Part shown: one piece after another, positions 37,701 through 49,330 of the stretch
Layout: every line of letters starts with the position of its first letter
Position numbering within the stretch: the stretch's first letter is position 1
Assembly (NCBI GenBank): GCA_948099385.1
Contig: CANUEZ040000024.1
Coordinates: 19,852,001 to 19,916,000 of the forward strand
Length of the DNA: 64,000 nucleotides
From: Fasciola hepatica
Taxonomy: Eukaryota; Platyhelminthes; Trematoda; Plagiorchiida; Fasciolidae
Direction: 5' to 3'
Position numbers and translations under genes: made by a program
Notes under the pieces: model-generated
The model's input: the letters and a program-made list of their open reading frames with translations, nothing else
Database searches by the model: none
Told to the model about the DNA's origin: nothing

Positions 37701-38589
37701 GAAGCCCTCCTCCCCCCTCCAGAAGACCACCCGCAAAAAGGGCTTCGATTTAGGAGTCTGGCAAGCGAACGAGTTCGTCGCACATGATAACGCCAGTGAA
37801 ATTAATGAATATTGCAGCTCCTTCTGACTTTGAAAGCGTTCGTGGGTTCGAATCGCAGCTACGACGTCCTCTCATCCGGTGGTAGTTTCTGTGCATGACG
37901 TCCGGTCACCTGACGGGCAGAATAAACACGACAACGAAAGAAACATGTAAGGCTACCCCGAAATGAATGAATTATTTTGAAAATCAAGATGAACAACTGG
38001 TTGAGACCATTTACTTGAGTCAAAAATTAATTGACAACATGAGTCCCCCAGGGAAGAAAATAGAAAAATTAAAAGAGAGGACAGATAGTTACATGCAGTA
38101 GAATGTGGTGGTTGGCACTCAAAGCGAGACACTGAGGAGAACCGCCGTAACTGGCTACTCAACCCGAAAAACCTCGTAGGTTCAACGCGGGAGGTGAGAT
38201 TTTCCTGTGCTTATGGCGAAGGTGTCAATGGGGTTTTCTCTTCGCTCACCCAGTGAATGACCTAGTACAGGTTTGGCATGGTAAAGGGGTGTTGTGGTCG
38301 GTCTTTCCGGTAGTTCATGTGTCATGCGTATCGGTACCGGAGGGCAGTCGGGTTCGTGTCGTTAGCCGAGGAGTATGTTGAGAGCGGTGTGAGTTCCCTC
38401 TAAAACTGCAGGCTTTTAGTGATGGTGTCCAGAGGTGATGGATGAGCAGAACACCAACAAAGTTGTTTGGCGACAAAAAAGAAATGGTAAATGACCTCAG
38501 TGTGGAAAACAAACCTCGACTGAGTAGTCACAAGGGTGGGTAAAAAATCTTTATTTTTTCCTATTGTAATTTTTTTGTTTACTCATGGG
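37701..38589. other. Unrecognised sequence left of the third gypsy body
   Basis: A tRNA T-arm-like motif GTGGGTTCGAATCGCAG occurs near 37844-37860 without a full cloverleaf. The expected 3' LTR of the gypsy body to the right could not be identified here. Confidence 0.3.
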
Positions 38590-39772
38590 TTCCTGCATAC
38601 CGTATCAGTGAAACAAACAGGTTTCTTGATCACCCGTCCGCGAATGGAAGTCAATGGAGGCGGCTCGGTGTTAAGGGCTGCGTCAGAAAGGCCAGGTAAC
38701 TGGGTCACCGGCGTTGGTACGGTCGGCGTATGGGACGCCGGGGAGGTGAGTGCTGGTCCTGAAGAATTCCATGAGGTGGTGTCGGACGAAATGGATTCAG
38801 CCAGAGAAGCTGGCTTAAGTCGGTCTGTGGTAACCGTATCCTTTCTGCCTTTGTGGTCGATGATGAATGTTTTCTCTAGGCAGCGTAGGACCCTGTGGAG
38901 GCCGGAGTAGGTAGGTTGCAGAGGAGCGCTTGCCTCTGTCCTAAAGAAAACGTGCCTACATTCTTGGAGCTATGGGTATACGTACACCGTCGTGTTTTGT
39001 TTGCAAGTCGCGGGAAGGTGTAACTTACGCATCTGGTGCGTTAACCTGGCGGCGTAATCAACGTAGCCAAAAGTGAAGATGGACTTTGGGCTACGATGTC
39101 ACCAGTATGTCGAAGCGCGCAACCGAATGTGAGTTCTGTTGATGTTGTTTGTAGATCGGTCTTGGGAGCTTTGCGGCAACCTAGGAGTACTAACGGTAGC
39201 GGTTCCTGTCACTCTGGATTTTTGTGAGCTGCTAAGACTGCCTTGAATTGCTGATGAAAGCGTTCTACCATTCCGTTTGCTGAAGGGTGATAGGATGTGG
39301 TATGAATGCGACGGGTACCTAAACGTTGCAGAAAACTATTAAAGACCTCCTTGAAATGCGAGCCTCGGTCTGTGGTAATCACAACTGGACAACTAAATGC
39401 TGTTACCCAGTGTTCTGAGAAAGCTTGGGAGACTATCACACTGGCTGCACTTTGGAAAGGCCATCTGGTGAAACGACCTACACAAGTAACAAAATATATG
39501 CTACCCTTTGAAGGAGGAAACGGCCCTACCAGGTCAACATGCACGTGTTGGGAAAGTAAGTCGACAGCTGGAAATTTTGATAATAGGCTATTTGTGTGCC
39601 TATACACTTTAGACCGTTGACATTGGATGCAGGTACGGGCCCATGTAGTGACATCACGGTTCATGTTGTGCCAAACATAACGGTCACCGACAAGTTTAGT
39701 AGAAGCCTTTACACCAGGGTGGGACAAACCGTGTAGGGTTTCGAAAACCAGTCGTCTAAAAGCTGACGACAC
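38590..39772 (-). pseudogene. Integrase of the third gypsy element
   Basis: The open frame of 187 codons (39772-39209) holds an H-H-C-C zinc-binding region (LHGLSHPGVKAS, YVWHNMNRDV, CIQCQRSKVYRH). It also has the catalytic triad context: HVHVDLVGPFPP (Asp), TTDRGSHFKEVF (Asp) and SANGMVERFHQQFKAVL (Glu). All three acidic residues are present. The frame ends after AHKNPE, where homologues continue, and the rest (GPHRVL and a basic tail ending near 38590) is scattered over other frames. The catalytic core is intact but the C-terminal domain is broken. Confidence 0.85.
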
Positions 39773-41090
39773 TACTGGCCTTTGGACATGTCACACAGTG
39801 TGTCACCTTCGGCTGAAGGAATGGGAACCGACTGGAGCCGCAGCAACAAAGTGCCATCAAGCTGTTCTACCTCGGGATCGTCTGCTTGAGCGGATGCGAT
39901 GGCTTCGAGGTTTATCGAGACGGGGGTGCTGAGTTCCAGGTTGTGAATGCGAGATAACGCGTCTGCGACAGGATTATCGACACATGAGATATGAAGTGCA
40001 TCACTCGTGTACTGAGTGATATAATCCAAATGTCTAGACTCTCTGGGAGAGTATTTGTCCGTTGTGGAGAGCAGTGCGTAGATGGTCGGTTTATGGTCAG
40101 TGTAGACTGCGAATTTGCGTCCGTCCAAGATGTGTCTAAAGTGACGGATGCCTGAGTAGGTAGCGAGGATTTCGCGGCCACAGGTCCTATACTTGGATTC
40201 AGCCGGTTGCAGCTTTTCGGAAAAAATACAATGTGTTTGCCAAGTGTCGGATAAGCATTTTTGCAGTACTGCGCTCACGGCTTTGTCTAGTACGTCGGTG
40301 ACTAACGCAATTGGGGAAGTTGGTTTCAGGTGTGATAGCGAGGCTATGTTGCTGACAGCCTGCTTCAGCATAGAGAATGCATCCCGTTCGGTTTCTGCGA
40401 AAACCGGCTGTTTCGATTTGCCTTTTACCAGATCTGTGAGCGGCTGCACTAGCTGAGCACATTGTAGAATGAAACGCCAATGGAAGTTGACTAACCTGAC
40501 AAAACGCCATAGTTGCTTGAATGACGCAGGTTCTGGGTAGTCTAGGATTGCCTGACCCTGTTCTTCAATGGTATGATCCCTGGGGAAGTAACCTTGTGGC
40601 CTAGGAATTCGATGGCATCGACGCCTATTACACACTTTTTCGCTTCGACCGTGACCCCGTGTTGAGACAGGCGGTTGCAAAGGCTGCGTAGATGTGCTCG
40701 ATGTTTTGTCTTCGACGAGCTGCTAATCAAAACGTCGTCAAGATAAGCGAACGCAAAATCTAAACCACTGCATACCTGTCAAAGAAACGCTGAAAAGTTT
40801 GCGCGGCACTGCTAAGTCCAAAAAGCCTTCGTAGAAACTCGAAAAGACCGAAAGGAGTCATGACGGCTGTTTTTAGGATATCTGCCTCCACTACTGGTAT
40901 TTGGTTATACGCCCGCGCTAAATCTATCCGACTGAAAATTACCTTACCCGCTAAGCCAGCTGTGAGGTCCGTGATGTGCGGAGTAGGATATCGGTCGGAA
41001 ATAGTCACTCGGTTGAGTGAGCGTTCATCTCCGCACGTTCTCCAGTCGTCAAGTGACATCTTCGGGATCATGTGTAGGAGTGATGCCCAA
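39772..41090 (-). pseudogene. Reverse transcriptase-RNase H of the third gypsy element
   Basis: The frame 41071-40760 reads RSLNRVTISDRYPTPHITDL, motif A as SRIDLARAYNQIP (Asp kept), and GLFEFLRRLFGLSSAAQTF. After a frame change the strand reads AYLDDVLISS near 40755-40725 (YLDD palm motif intact). The frame 40680-39772 gives the connection (FKQLWRFVRLVNFHWRFI), RNase H with TDVLDKAVSAVLQ (Ser of TDAS lost, Asp kept) and YTDHKPTIYALLS, and a tail with NPVADALSRIHNLELS. Indels near 40740 and 40640 break the polyprotein. Confidence 0.85.
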
Positions 41091-41379
41091 GTTGAGCATG
41101 TGCTGGAACTCGAAGCGCGCTACACGGAGCTTGTCTGGAGCCAACCTGCGGGGTCGAGCATAGACCGGGGACCCTCTTGTGACGATGTGATGGGCCATGT
41201 CAGTGGTGATTGGAGGCAGACTGTTGTTTCGGCGGACAAGATTGGGGTACTCACTGAATAATTTACCGAATTCTGGTTTGGACGTGAGAATTGGCGTGGG
41301 GATTTCTGGTGATTGAGCTTGAGTCAGGGAACCAACAACGAAATTTAATGTGACTCGATCTACTAGTTATCGCTCACCG

Positions 41380-41670
41380 AGATCGACTACTAGACCATGA
41401 ATTCATAAATATTTGGGCTTAGAAAAGCCTGGCGCACTTGGGTGACGATGAAAACCCACGGTAAAGGACCACGTAGGCCAAGGTTTAGGGTGAGAAATCG
41501 ACTGCCATATGTTGGGGTTGAGGTACCGTTGGCCGCTTGCAGTGTCAGGGTTGTAGGAGAGACAGTAGACCGTTGTAAAACCGGTATTATACTCACCTAC
41601 GCTCCCGTATCGATTAGGAAACGCATACCGGTAGTCTTGTTCTTCACATAAATGAGGCAACTAGGTACAG
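41380..41670 (-). pseudogene. Aspartic protease of the third gypsy element
   Basis: Minus strand reads MRFLIDTGA followed directly by TAG, then VSIIPVLQRS, AANGTSTPTYGSRFLTLNLG and LPWVFIVTQV. The active-site DTG is present but a stop follows the next residue. It then frays near 41400. Confidence 0.75.
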
Positions 41671-41859
41671 AGGAGCTGGTAGAGCCTGTTGCCATCACCT
41701 GGTTGGAGTGGAAACCACAGGGCTTTTCGCGTTAGCGAGCTTGAGGTCCGAAACGGTGGTGGAAGTAACATTTGCCGGATTGGTAATTTGGCTTAGGGGG
41801 GCAAGTCGTGAAATGACGGCTGATTGTGCTTTGTTCGCGAAGGCTGTTTAGGGTGCGCT

Positions 41860-42548
41860 TTTGTTGTTAAACCACCTGCATCAAAACACGAACCTCCTGA
41901 CATAACGTTTGCATGTCACAATTGCTACTGGGTGCGTTGTGGTGAGTGGTTTTCAATGTAGTGTTTACGGCAGCATCAAGCGGAGCAACGGCCGCGGTTC
42001 TGAACGCGTGGGATTGTGAGGCAAATGTATTTGCATTCTCGAGGACTTTGTCTGCAGCCTCTGTGCATTTATCTAAACTGTCAATTTGTGCTAAAACGGC
42101 TATTATGCTTTGGGCAGACGGTGGAAGTCGTTGCATCTATAGTTGACGCACTACTGCATCGTCCATGGACGTCGTACCTATTGATGAACGCTTTTTCCGT
42201 AACAACGGCGAGGGTGTCATATGTCCAAGTTGGATGTCGGAGAGAACGTGGTGGATAAGTTTCTCTCCGGACGCTGTCACACGCTTAGTCAGAGCTTCCC
42301 GGAGTGTGTCGTACGAGTTGTGATTCGGAGGGTTCATAACGATATCCCGGATTTGTGGGATCATACTAGCTGGGATCGCTGAGAGCAGTTTATTATATTT
42401 GGACTGATAACTATGATATGCGAGAATCGTGGAAACGAGACTCGAGGATAAGGATAGAATCCTCCGGATCTTCCGGTATGAAATCCGGTATTTTCATCTG
42501 CGTTGCATGGCACTCCGGTTCGTACTTGGGCTTAGACTTTGCGCTCAT
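41860..42548 (-). pseudogene. Gag of the third gypsy element
   Basis: The probable start ATG at 42548 reads MSAKSKPKYEPECHATQMKI then PDFIPEDPEDSILILESRF. Later parts in the same gene are RDIVMNPPNHNSYDTLREAL and MQRLPPSAQSIIAVLAQIDS, typical of gypsy Gag. At least two stops interrupt (near 42410 and 42137). No zinc finger was found before 41860. Confidence 0.7.
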
Positions 42549-42889
42549 TGTGAAATAAGCGTGCTATGGAAATGAACTAGTTTGGGATTGCAAAATTTGT
42601 TGGTAACGCCTGGTTTACACAATCTGGGAATTGACGGGAATGAAAACCGACCAGTACAATAATGACGATCAAAAAAGGGATGAAATGGTTGTGCCTTCCA
42701 AAAAAATGAACGTAGTCGAAAATGTCCAATGGGGATACGAAAAGGCGATAAAAAAATCTAACTGACGTTATGCTGAAAATATGGCCTACCATGGGAAGGA
42801 AAAACTACCGCATACGTGACCTGGGTACGTCACTTCGGTGGAATTATACAAAAACCATCAATGGAACGGGCTCCCCACTTATTTGAGGG

Positions 42890-43107
42890 AATAATGCCTC
42901 AGCTTCTACGACCGCGCTCGTCGAGGAAGTCAACGAGAAAAGATCGTGGAATTCTATCCACGTGTATTCTCACAGGGCCTGAGTACAGAGACCGCACACT
43001 ATCCTGTGCCGAGGAGCTGTATCGGAAGTAGCGCTTGCGGTTGCCGCGTGCACGGAACGTACAGTCAAACAGGTGATAGACACGGTATGATTGGCTGATC
43101 ATTATAG
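42890..43107 (+). repeat. Dispersed SINE-like repeat family C, copy 4
   Basis: The longest and cleanest copy. GCCTCAGCTTCTACGACCGC and CGAGGAAGTCAACGAGAAAA are shared with copy 1 in the same order. Then come CACAGGGCCTGAGTACAGAG, AGCGCTTGCGGTTGCCGCGT, CGTACAGTCAAACAGG and a TGATAGACACGG end. Confidence 0.75.
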
Positions 43108-44571
43108 GGTATATTTTCGTTCATGTGACCGTCAGAAGGTTTATTCCACAGCGCCATTACAACGGCAAAAGTCACCTCACGGTGTCAGGTAGGCATCGGC
43201 AAACTGCGTTGATTTCATTAATAACGTAGGGATTTTGCATTACCCTAAAGACAGATACAACAAATGTGAAAGTGGATAAATCTGGAAGTTTGCGGTTGTC
43301 TGATGAACAGTCAGTTCATTTTTGGAATACACAAAATCTAGTAAGGTTAGTTCGAGCAAAAATATAATTCTGAGCTTGTTTAACGAATTACGTTCATTTG
43401 AATGTACTTGGTTGGGACAAACTAGAAAAATCGATGTTGTACCAACTCGTTTTCATTGATTCAAGTTCGGGTTTAAGTAGTGAAGCTGGAGTGATAGAAA
43501 AGTAGTAAGGTCAGAGATCATGATGGTGATAAGTTACCACTGCGGATGGACAGAACTATGATTTCGTCAGATGCACAATAAATGTGTGCTTAAAACTTTC
43601 GCACCGGTTTCGTGTGATAGCCAGTTGCTTCATATTTATCAATTCGCAGTATGCTTCTTGATATCGACAAAGTGATAGCTGTACGAGCGGGCAATTATGA
43701 ACTGTTGTCATCATGGTCATTGGCCTTTCTGCCTTTTCCATCATCGTAACCCTCACACGTACAAAACGTGTTGTATTCCGCCGTTTAAAAAGCACGGGAA
43801 ACAAGCTTGGTTGTAAAAATTTGTTCTAATAATTTATCTACCTCGTTTTTTACTCATCTGAAAATCACAGCAGAATGTTTCACGAAGGGCATATGACCGA
43901 TCATAAGCTGTCAAATGGAGATAGTCGACCGGTTGCGTGAAGATTCAAACCGGGATAATCCGTTCACGTAGTTTGCAGTCTGACTCATGAAGTTCGGCGC
44001 TCAACAGAAGTAAGCGTATTCACTACTGGATGGACGAGAGGTATTATGGAAAATTTTGGGTCCAAATCTTCAAAATAGTGGTGACCAATTTCAATAGCTG
44101 CACTCCGATTTCCACAAGTTTTGCTTTTTTCGGTAGAAGGCTATCCATCCGCTGCATACATTTGATGTGAACTATGGAGAGGCAACAAATGTAATTCAGC
44201 TGGCGCGCCCTATGTGGAACTAAATTGGGTGGGAAACTATGATTCTCACGTGATTGTTACACAAGCAACTGGCTTGCAAAGTTGGGACGTGCTGTGACGA
44301 GGCAAGGTATTTTAAATTACATATGTTAGGCACACAATTTTTTCGTTGTTTTAGAAAAAACGAATAGTGCTGTTACATTTACGACAACGTTTAGCAAATA
44401 ACAACTCTATTTCCAAGCTCATATGAAACTTACTTTTTTCTGAACCAAGCTGATCCTGTTTGGGTCACCATTGGAACATACGCTCCTCTAAGTCTGTAGC
44501 GAAATTGAGATGACTGAGCGTGGATGTGTACATTCATGAACAAAAACTATTGTAGATAAACACCGATTAGT
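43108..44571. other. Unrecognised sequence
   Basis: One minus frame of 82 codons (43804-43556) without motif. Nothing else recognised. Confidence 0.3.
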
Positions 44572-44870
44572 ACTTAGCTCTAGGCAGTTTGTATGTTATT
44601 CAATGGCACAGGGCTGTTCGTTGTTTGTCTGCTGCTGTAAGGACAATTGGTTTCCGCCAACTGATAATCACATTTTTGACTGTTCTGATTGCGGACGGTT
44701 GAACCTTTAGCTCTTTAAGCTAATATTGTGTCCGGTGTCGCTCCCAAACGTAAACGAGAACGACATTGATTCAATACAAACCGTTCTTCACCTAATCCAC
44801 TGACTTTTACGGTCTTTGGGCAACCGTTAGAACTTTTGGCTTGTTGCCCGTTGGTTAGGCATTTAAGAGC
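44572..44870 (+). repeat. Dispersed repeat family D, copy 2
   Basis: Roughly 80% identical by eye to 13315-13620 over its whole length. It is immediately followed by an LTR fragment. Confidence 0.7.
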
Positions 44871-44871
44871 T

Positions 44872-44985
44872 TGTGTGTGGAGCGCGCAAGAGCAAAGGTC
44901 AAATGATGACCGCGCTTGGCAGTCACCGTTCAATTAAGCAATAACAAGTTAACCGAATGAACACAGGTGAATCACGCAGCAAATC
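44872..44985 (-). repeat. LTR fragment of the 3212-8640 family
   Basis: Plus sense GAGCGCGCAAGAGCAAAGGT, GCTTGGCAGTCACCGTTCAA and a GAATGAACACAGG end align with the U3 part of the 308-bp LTR. The rest of that LTR is missing, replaced on the left by repeat family D. Confidence 0.65.
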
Positions 44986-45002
44986 AAATGCTCGAGTCAT
45001 AC

Positions 45003-45275
45003 TGTAGTGGTACCGATACGACGCACCATTACAAAGAATAACAAACTTGCTTATCTGAACAATTACCGAGTTCGGTGGGACCGCTTGCTCCGCCTGTGTA
45101 CACCATCCGCACGCCGTTGCGTTCCTCCAATACACACGTTGTCCCGCTCCAGTGTTTTGAGTTCTGTTCTTTTGGGCGCTGCCGAGTATATTCGTTAACG
45201 TGTCACGAACTGGGAACCAGGGGCTATAGACTCTATACGGGAGCAGGTTCCAACTTAACTTGGGAGAATCCTAAA
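45003..45275 (+). repeat. 5' LTR of the 45003-51259 element
   Basis: 273 bp from TGTAGTGGTACC to CCTAAA. Differs from the 3' LTR at one site in the first ~240 bp (CGCACG versus CGCGCG) and at six sites in the last ~33 bp, all transitions. Confidence 0.9.
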
Positions 45276-45276
45276 C

Positions 45277-45290
45277 TGGTGAGCCCGAAC
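45277..45290 (+). promoter_or_regulatory. Primer binding site
   Basis: TGGTGAGCCCGAAC one base after the LTR. Matches the start of the tRNA-Trp-like site in the 3212-8640 element, then diverges. Confidence 0.65.
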
Positions 45291-45342
45291 AACAAATTCA
45301 TTCCACCAAGGACATTTGTAAGTCCTTGAATCACATTTATTA

Positions 45343-45343
<1 letters not shown>

Positions 45344-45423
<80 letters not shown>
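45344..45423. repeat. (AT)n microsatellite inside the gypsy element
   Basis: 80 bp of perfect AT alternation on the left of the nested PLE fragment. Confidence 0.95.
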
Positions 45424-45424
<1 letters not shown>

Positions 45425-45490
45425 CTCTTTGACGACCAGTTTATCGTTGCGACTGCGTATTTCACTGAATAATCCCATTGCATTATAGAA

Positions 45491-45508
45491 AAAGGCACGA
45501 TAGCGAAC
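45491..45508 (+). repeat. 18-bp inverted repeat, left arm
   Basis: AAAGGCACGATAGCGAAC, the exact reverse complement of 46255-46272. The two arms enclose the nested PLE fragment. Confidence 0.85.
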
Positions 45509-45622
45509 AAGCTCGTTTTCGGTAACTTCATCCTCTGGCCAATACAGTTACATATATATACGATAGGAATGCATATTTTCGGAACAAAATACAGGGTACT
45601 TACAGTATCAAATTAAGATTGG

Positions 45623-46174
45623 TTAATCAATATTGTAGGTGTTTTGCGGTTCGGAAAAGGGGTGGGAAGTTGGTTGTTCGTGGTAGGGAAAACTCGGTGT
45701 AGAAAGTACATCTGGGGTGGGTTGGCTGCTTCCTGTCACGATTGAAAGGTCGCGGTCGAGGTCACCATGATTTTGTCCCCCACTTTCCGATCGCGGCCAG
45801 GGTAGCTGCAGTGATTTGACAAATCGCTTATGTGAACAAAGCGATGGATTTAACAGCCTAATCGCTACTGCCTCCGCTGCTCCCAAAGTGATTTGGCGAA
45901 CGATCTTCGAAGAATTCACAGGTACTTTGTAAATTATCTTGAAGGCTTCGTTGTCTACCTGGTGCCCTGTCTCGGCAAGGTGCGCTACGATTGCACTAGT
46001 TATGGTTCTTCTAGTTCCTGTCCTCAGCCAAGCTGGTTTGTGTTCCTTGATTCTTTGGGACAGTTGCCGTGTCGTTTTGCCTACATAGCTTGCCGAACAT
46101 GAGCAAACAAATGAATAGGTAAACATAGAGGAGGAAAGGACAGGCATTTTGTCTTTGAGATTCATAGAAATCAT
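45623..46174 (-). CDS. PLE fragment F with intact GIY-YIG endonuclease frame
   Basis: An open frame of 183 codons. It starts in the linker after RT ([20 protein letters not shown]), followed by the GIY-YIG core [41 protein letters not shown], then [20 protein letters not shown] and [20 protein letters not shown] with [10 protein letters not shown]. The last 60 residues are low-complexity. Upstream the frame extends to about 46265, where it meets the inverted repeat and the AT tract, so the RT domain is absent: this is a 5'-truncated copy. It is the best preserved PLE piece in the window. A nicking function is known for the family, not shown here. Confidence 0.8.
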   Translation of the reverse strand: MISMNLKDKMPVLSSSMFTYSFVCSCSASYVGKTTRQLSQRIKEHKPAWLRTGTRRTITSAIVAHLAETGHQVDNEAFKIIYKVPVNSSKIVRQITLGAAEAVAIRLLNPSLCSHKRFVKSLQLPWPRSESGGQNHGDLDRDLSIVTGSSQPTPDVLSTPSFPYHEQPTSHPFSEPQNTYNID

Positions 46175-46254
46175 AGACCGGCTTGTGAAGTGGGCGCGTA
46201 GAGTAGCGGCGGTAAATGTACGGGCGATTGCATCCCTAAGGCGCCGAACTAGTA

Positions 46255-46268
46255 GTTCGCTATCGTGC

Positions 46269-46272
<4 letters not shown>
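46255..46272 (+). repeat. 18-bp inverted repeat, right arm
   Basis: GTTCGCTATCGTGCCTTT, directly adjoining the right (AT)n tract. Mirror of 45491-45508. Confidence 0.85.

Positions 46273-46348
<76 letters not shown>
46272..46348. repeat. (AT)n microsatellite inside the gypsy element
   Basis: About 77 bp of AT alternation to the right of the nested PLE fragment. Confidence 0.95.
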
Positions 46349-46351
<3 letters not shown>

Positions 46352-46479
46352 CCGACATATAAACGGTAAATCCCGATTTCCGTTACAATACTCGTCTTCT
46401 ATTTTTCTTATGGCGATATTATAAGTGTTTCTTGGTTGCCCAATTGACCTTTATATATCGTTTTACATTTGATATACCA

Positions 46480-47306
46480 TTTCACTTAGGACTAACAACG
46501 ACCGCAAACCTGATCCGGAACCGTCCGTTTCGACAGTTTCCCTAGCCGTCCCTGAGTTTTTATTGATGAACTCCAACTCTGACTTCATCTGTTAGAGGCA
46601 GAGCTTGAAACACACAATCACAAGCGAGCGTATCCGTTACTTGTGGACTATTGGTCATCTTCCCCGGGAAGTTGCTACTCAGATACGCGACGTAATATTC
46701 AGTAACAGTTCTTACACTGCCGTGAAAGACGCGGTAATCCCTTGTCTTTTGCCGTCAGAATAGTCCAGACTGAAACGGCTGATCCAAGGGACAGAGTTAG
46801 GTAGCAAGAAGCTCTCTTCATTACTGAGAGAAATGCAGCAGCTAGCAGGGCAACTTTTAGAGGAAAACGACCTTAAAGAGTTGTGGGTACAGCGACTACC
46901 ACCCAACATTCAAGCACTGCTCGAGGTTTCTAGTCACCTTAACCCCACAGAAGCGGCAAAACTGGCGGACGGTATTATGGACCGGTACCATCCACAAATT
47001 ACCGCCGTAACAAACTCGAGCAGCCCCCAGACCACAGCCCCCACCGTAGAAACACACTCCGAGGACACTCTGATAGCTGCTTTCGAGCGGGCTTTCAGAC
47101 GTTTGTCCCCTCCTTGTTGTTCTCACTGTAGAGACCATAAATCTTATCACAACTCTGATCAACGTGAACGTCTCAGAAGCCCTTCCCTGACCGCCTGGTT
47201 AACCCATCTCGATCAACGTACTGTCGATATCACGAACGGTTTGGGGAGAAGGCCCAGCGCTGCGAAGCCGGTTGCACCTTACCAGGTGCCAACACAGGGA
47301 AACTAA
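46480..47306 (+). pseudogene. Gag of the 45003-51259 element
   Basis: Early part (46490-46830) is in broken frames but recognisable: DRKPDPEPSVSTVSLAVPEF, ATQIRDVIFSNSSYTAVKDA and LSSLLREMQQLAG match the Gag at 7277-8095. From 46833 a 157-codon frame continues with ELWVQRLPPNIQALLEVSSH, AAKLADGIMDRYHP and an RSPSL stretch. The C-H-C-C finger is scrambled by frame changes near 47220-47280 (readable as YHERFGEKAQRCEAGC in another frame). The end PTQGN resembles the end of the other Gag. Confidence 0.8.
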
Positions 47307-47309
47307 TAT

Positions 47310-49330
47310 CCCGACGCGTTCCGACGACTAACGCGATCGGCAGCCATAATAGCAGTCGTCTGTTGCATGTTCGGGATTTAGTTTCCAATAACCTGTTTTT
47401 AATTGATACCGGTGCAGCAGTTAGTGTCATTCAAAGGAAGCAGGTGATGCAACGATCTCATCAATCCAACAACATCGTGCTGCCAAGAGCACTCCTATTG
47501 CTACTTGGGGCCGTAAGTCACTCACTCTGAACTCAGGCCTACGTCGCACCTGCCGCTGGGTGTTCATAGTAGCAGACGTCCCTTATCCCATACTAGGTAT
47601 CGATTTTCTCGATCATTTTGACCTCCTGGTGGACGCACGATGCCGGAGAGTTGTCGACCGACAGACTTCTCTTTCCGTAACCGGTTCGTATTCCTCCGTG
47701 AATCGCATCACGCCGCTATACATCGAACTGCAGGCCGAACACCCATACGCAGACCTGCTTTCAGCTTACCCGGCAATGCTAAGACAATCTGGCCCCCTTC
47801 CCGCGGTGACCACTAACGTTACCCACCATATTGTCACTAAAGGACCCCCAGCATTTAGCCGACCACGTCGCTTGACACTAGACAAGCTCCGCGTAGCACA
47901 GGCCGAGTTCGAACACATGCTAGAATTAGGCATAATACGCCCGTCCAGTAGCCCTTGGGCCTCACCTCTTCACATGGTTTCTAAACCTAATGGCGACTGG
48001 CGCCCCTGCGGTGACTATAGGGCCCTCGACCAGGCTACCATCCCAGACAGGTACCCATTCCACATATTCAAGGCCTTGCTTCTATTCTGTCTGGTTGTTC
48101 TGTTTTCAGCCGAATCGACCTCGTTAGAGCCTACCACCAAATCCCAGTAGCAGAGGCTGACATCCCTAAAACCACTGTCACGACTCCATTTGGACTACTC
48201 AAGTTTTTGCGCATTTCATTTAGACTCAGCAATGCAGCCCAAACCTTTCAAAGGTTTATGCATGAAGCAACAAGTGGTTTGAAAAATGTCTACGTGTACT
48301 AAGACGATATTTTGGTGGCAAGATCTTCAGAAAAAGAGCACATGACACACCTTCGCGCTCTTTTTGAGCGCCTTAGCCAACTCGATACAACCATTCATCC
48401 TACAAAATGCGAATTAGATAGGACCATCATCACATTCCTAGGTCACGAAATCTCAGCCCCTGCCTGACAAGGTGGCGGCAATTCGCGACTATCTTGAGCC
48501 TTATTCTTGCCGGCAGTTGCGGCGATTCTCTGGCTTGGTTAACTTTTATCGCCGGTTTATCCACCAATGCGCCGAAATAATGCAGCCTCTAACAGACCTT
48601 TTACGTGAAGGTAGGCGGAAACTCATTTTTCCGACACGACACTAGCAGCGTTTACTTCGACCAAGGAAGCTATCGCCAACACAGCACTCCTTTCACATCC
48701 CCATCCTTATGCTCCCCTGGCATTAGGGACAGATGCTTCGGACACGGCTGTTGGAGCAGTGTTGCAACAATTCATGGCAACCAATAGCTTTCTTCTCCAA
48801 GCGTTTCCAGCCTGCGGAATCCCGATATAGTACGTTCAGCAGAGAACTACTGGCAATTTATTTGGGTATCCGACACTTCCGGCACATACTCGAGGGTCAA
48901 ACATTCAGTGTTCATAGATCATAAACCACTAGTGTACGCCCTCCAGCCAGCTTCTGATCGATATTCGCCACTTAGACTACGTTTCGCAGTTTACTACGGA
49001 CATTCGACACGTCTCTAGGGCACACAATCCCGTAGCACACGCACTCCCACGCGTTCACAATATCGACGACCCATTACCGATAGACATAAACCTAGAAGCA
49101 ATCGCCACACTCTAAACAACAGATCCTGAGGTCGAGCAGCTCCCTGCATCTAGTGTCAGTGACCCTTGCAACTTCGGATGTAACTATTATTTGCGATGTG
49201 TCATAGGGTCGACCTCGACCACTAGTTCCTGCCAATTTTCGCCGACAAGTTTTATCAACCTCCACAACTTATCGCACCCTGGTGTAACTGCTTCAGTGAA
49301 ACTATTCACCGAGTGATTCGTCTGGCCTTG
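47310..49330 (+). pseudogene. Protease, RT and RNase H of the 45003-51259 element
   Basis: Protease near 47345-47660 reads [14 protein letters not shown] and [20 protein letters not shown]. The frame 47560-48150 continues unbroken into RT ([38 protein letters not shown]), then a shift. Motif A is [14 protein letters not shown]. The active site reads VYVY followed by TAA and DDILVA, that is YVDD with Val replaced by a stop (48298-48300). RNase H is TDASDTAVGAVLQQ near 48729 and later HKPLVYAL near 48920. At least six stops or shifts. Not functional. Confidence 0.88.

Larger units (their letters stand above)
38590..42548 (-). mobile_element. Third Ty3/gypsy element, internal region only
   Basis: About 4 kb of minus-strand gypsy sequence in the order gag, PR, RT, RNase H, IN. 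It is a different lineage from the other two: Gag lacks their sequence, and RT and IN are clearly diverged. I could find neither an LTR pair nor a primer site at the flanks (37700-38590 and 42550-42890), so the ends are lost or very diverged. Integrase is the best preserved part. Confidence 0.85.

Noticed and set aside
46840..47162. Minus-strand frame opposite gag of the second element
   Set aside because: Shadow of the plus-strand Gag remnant.
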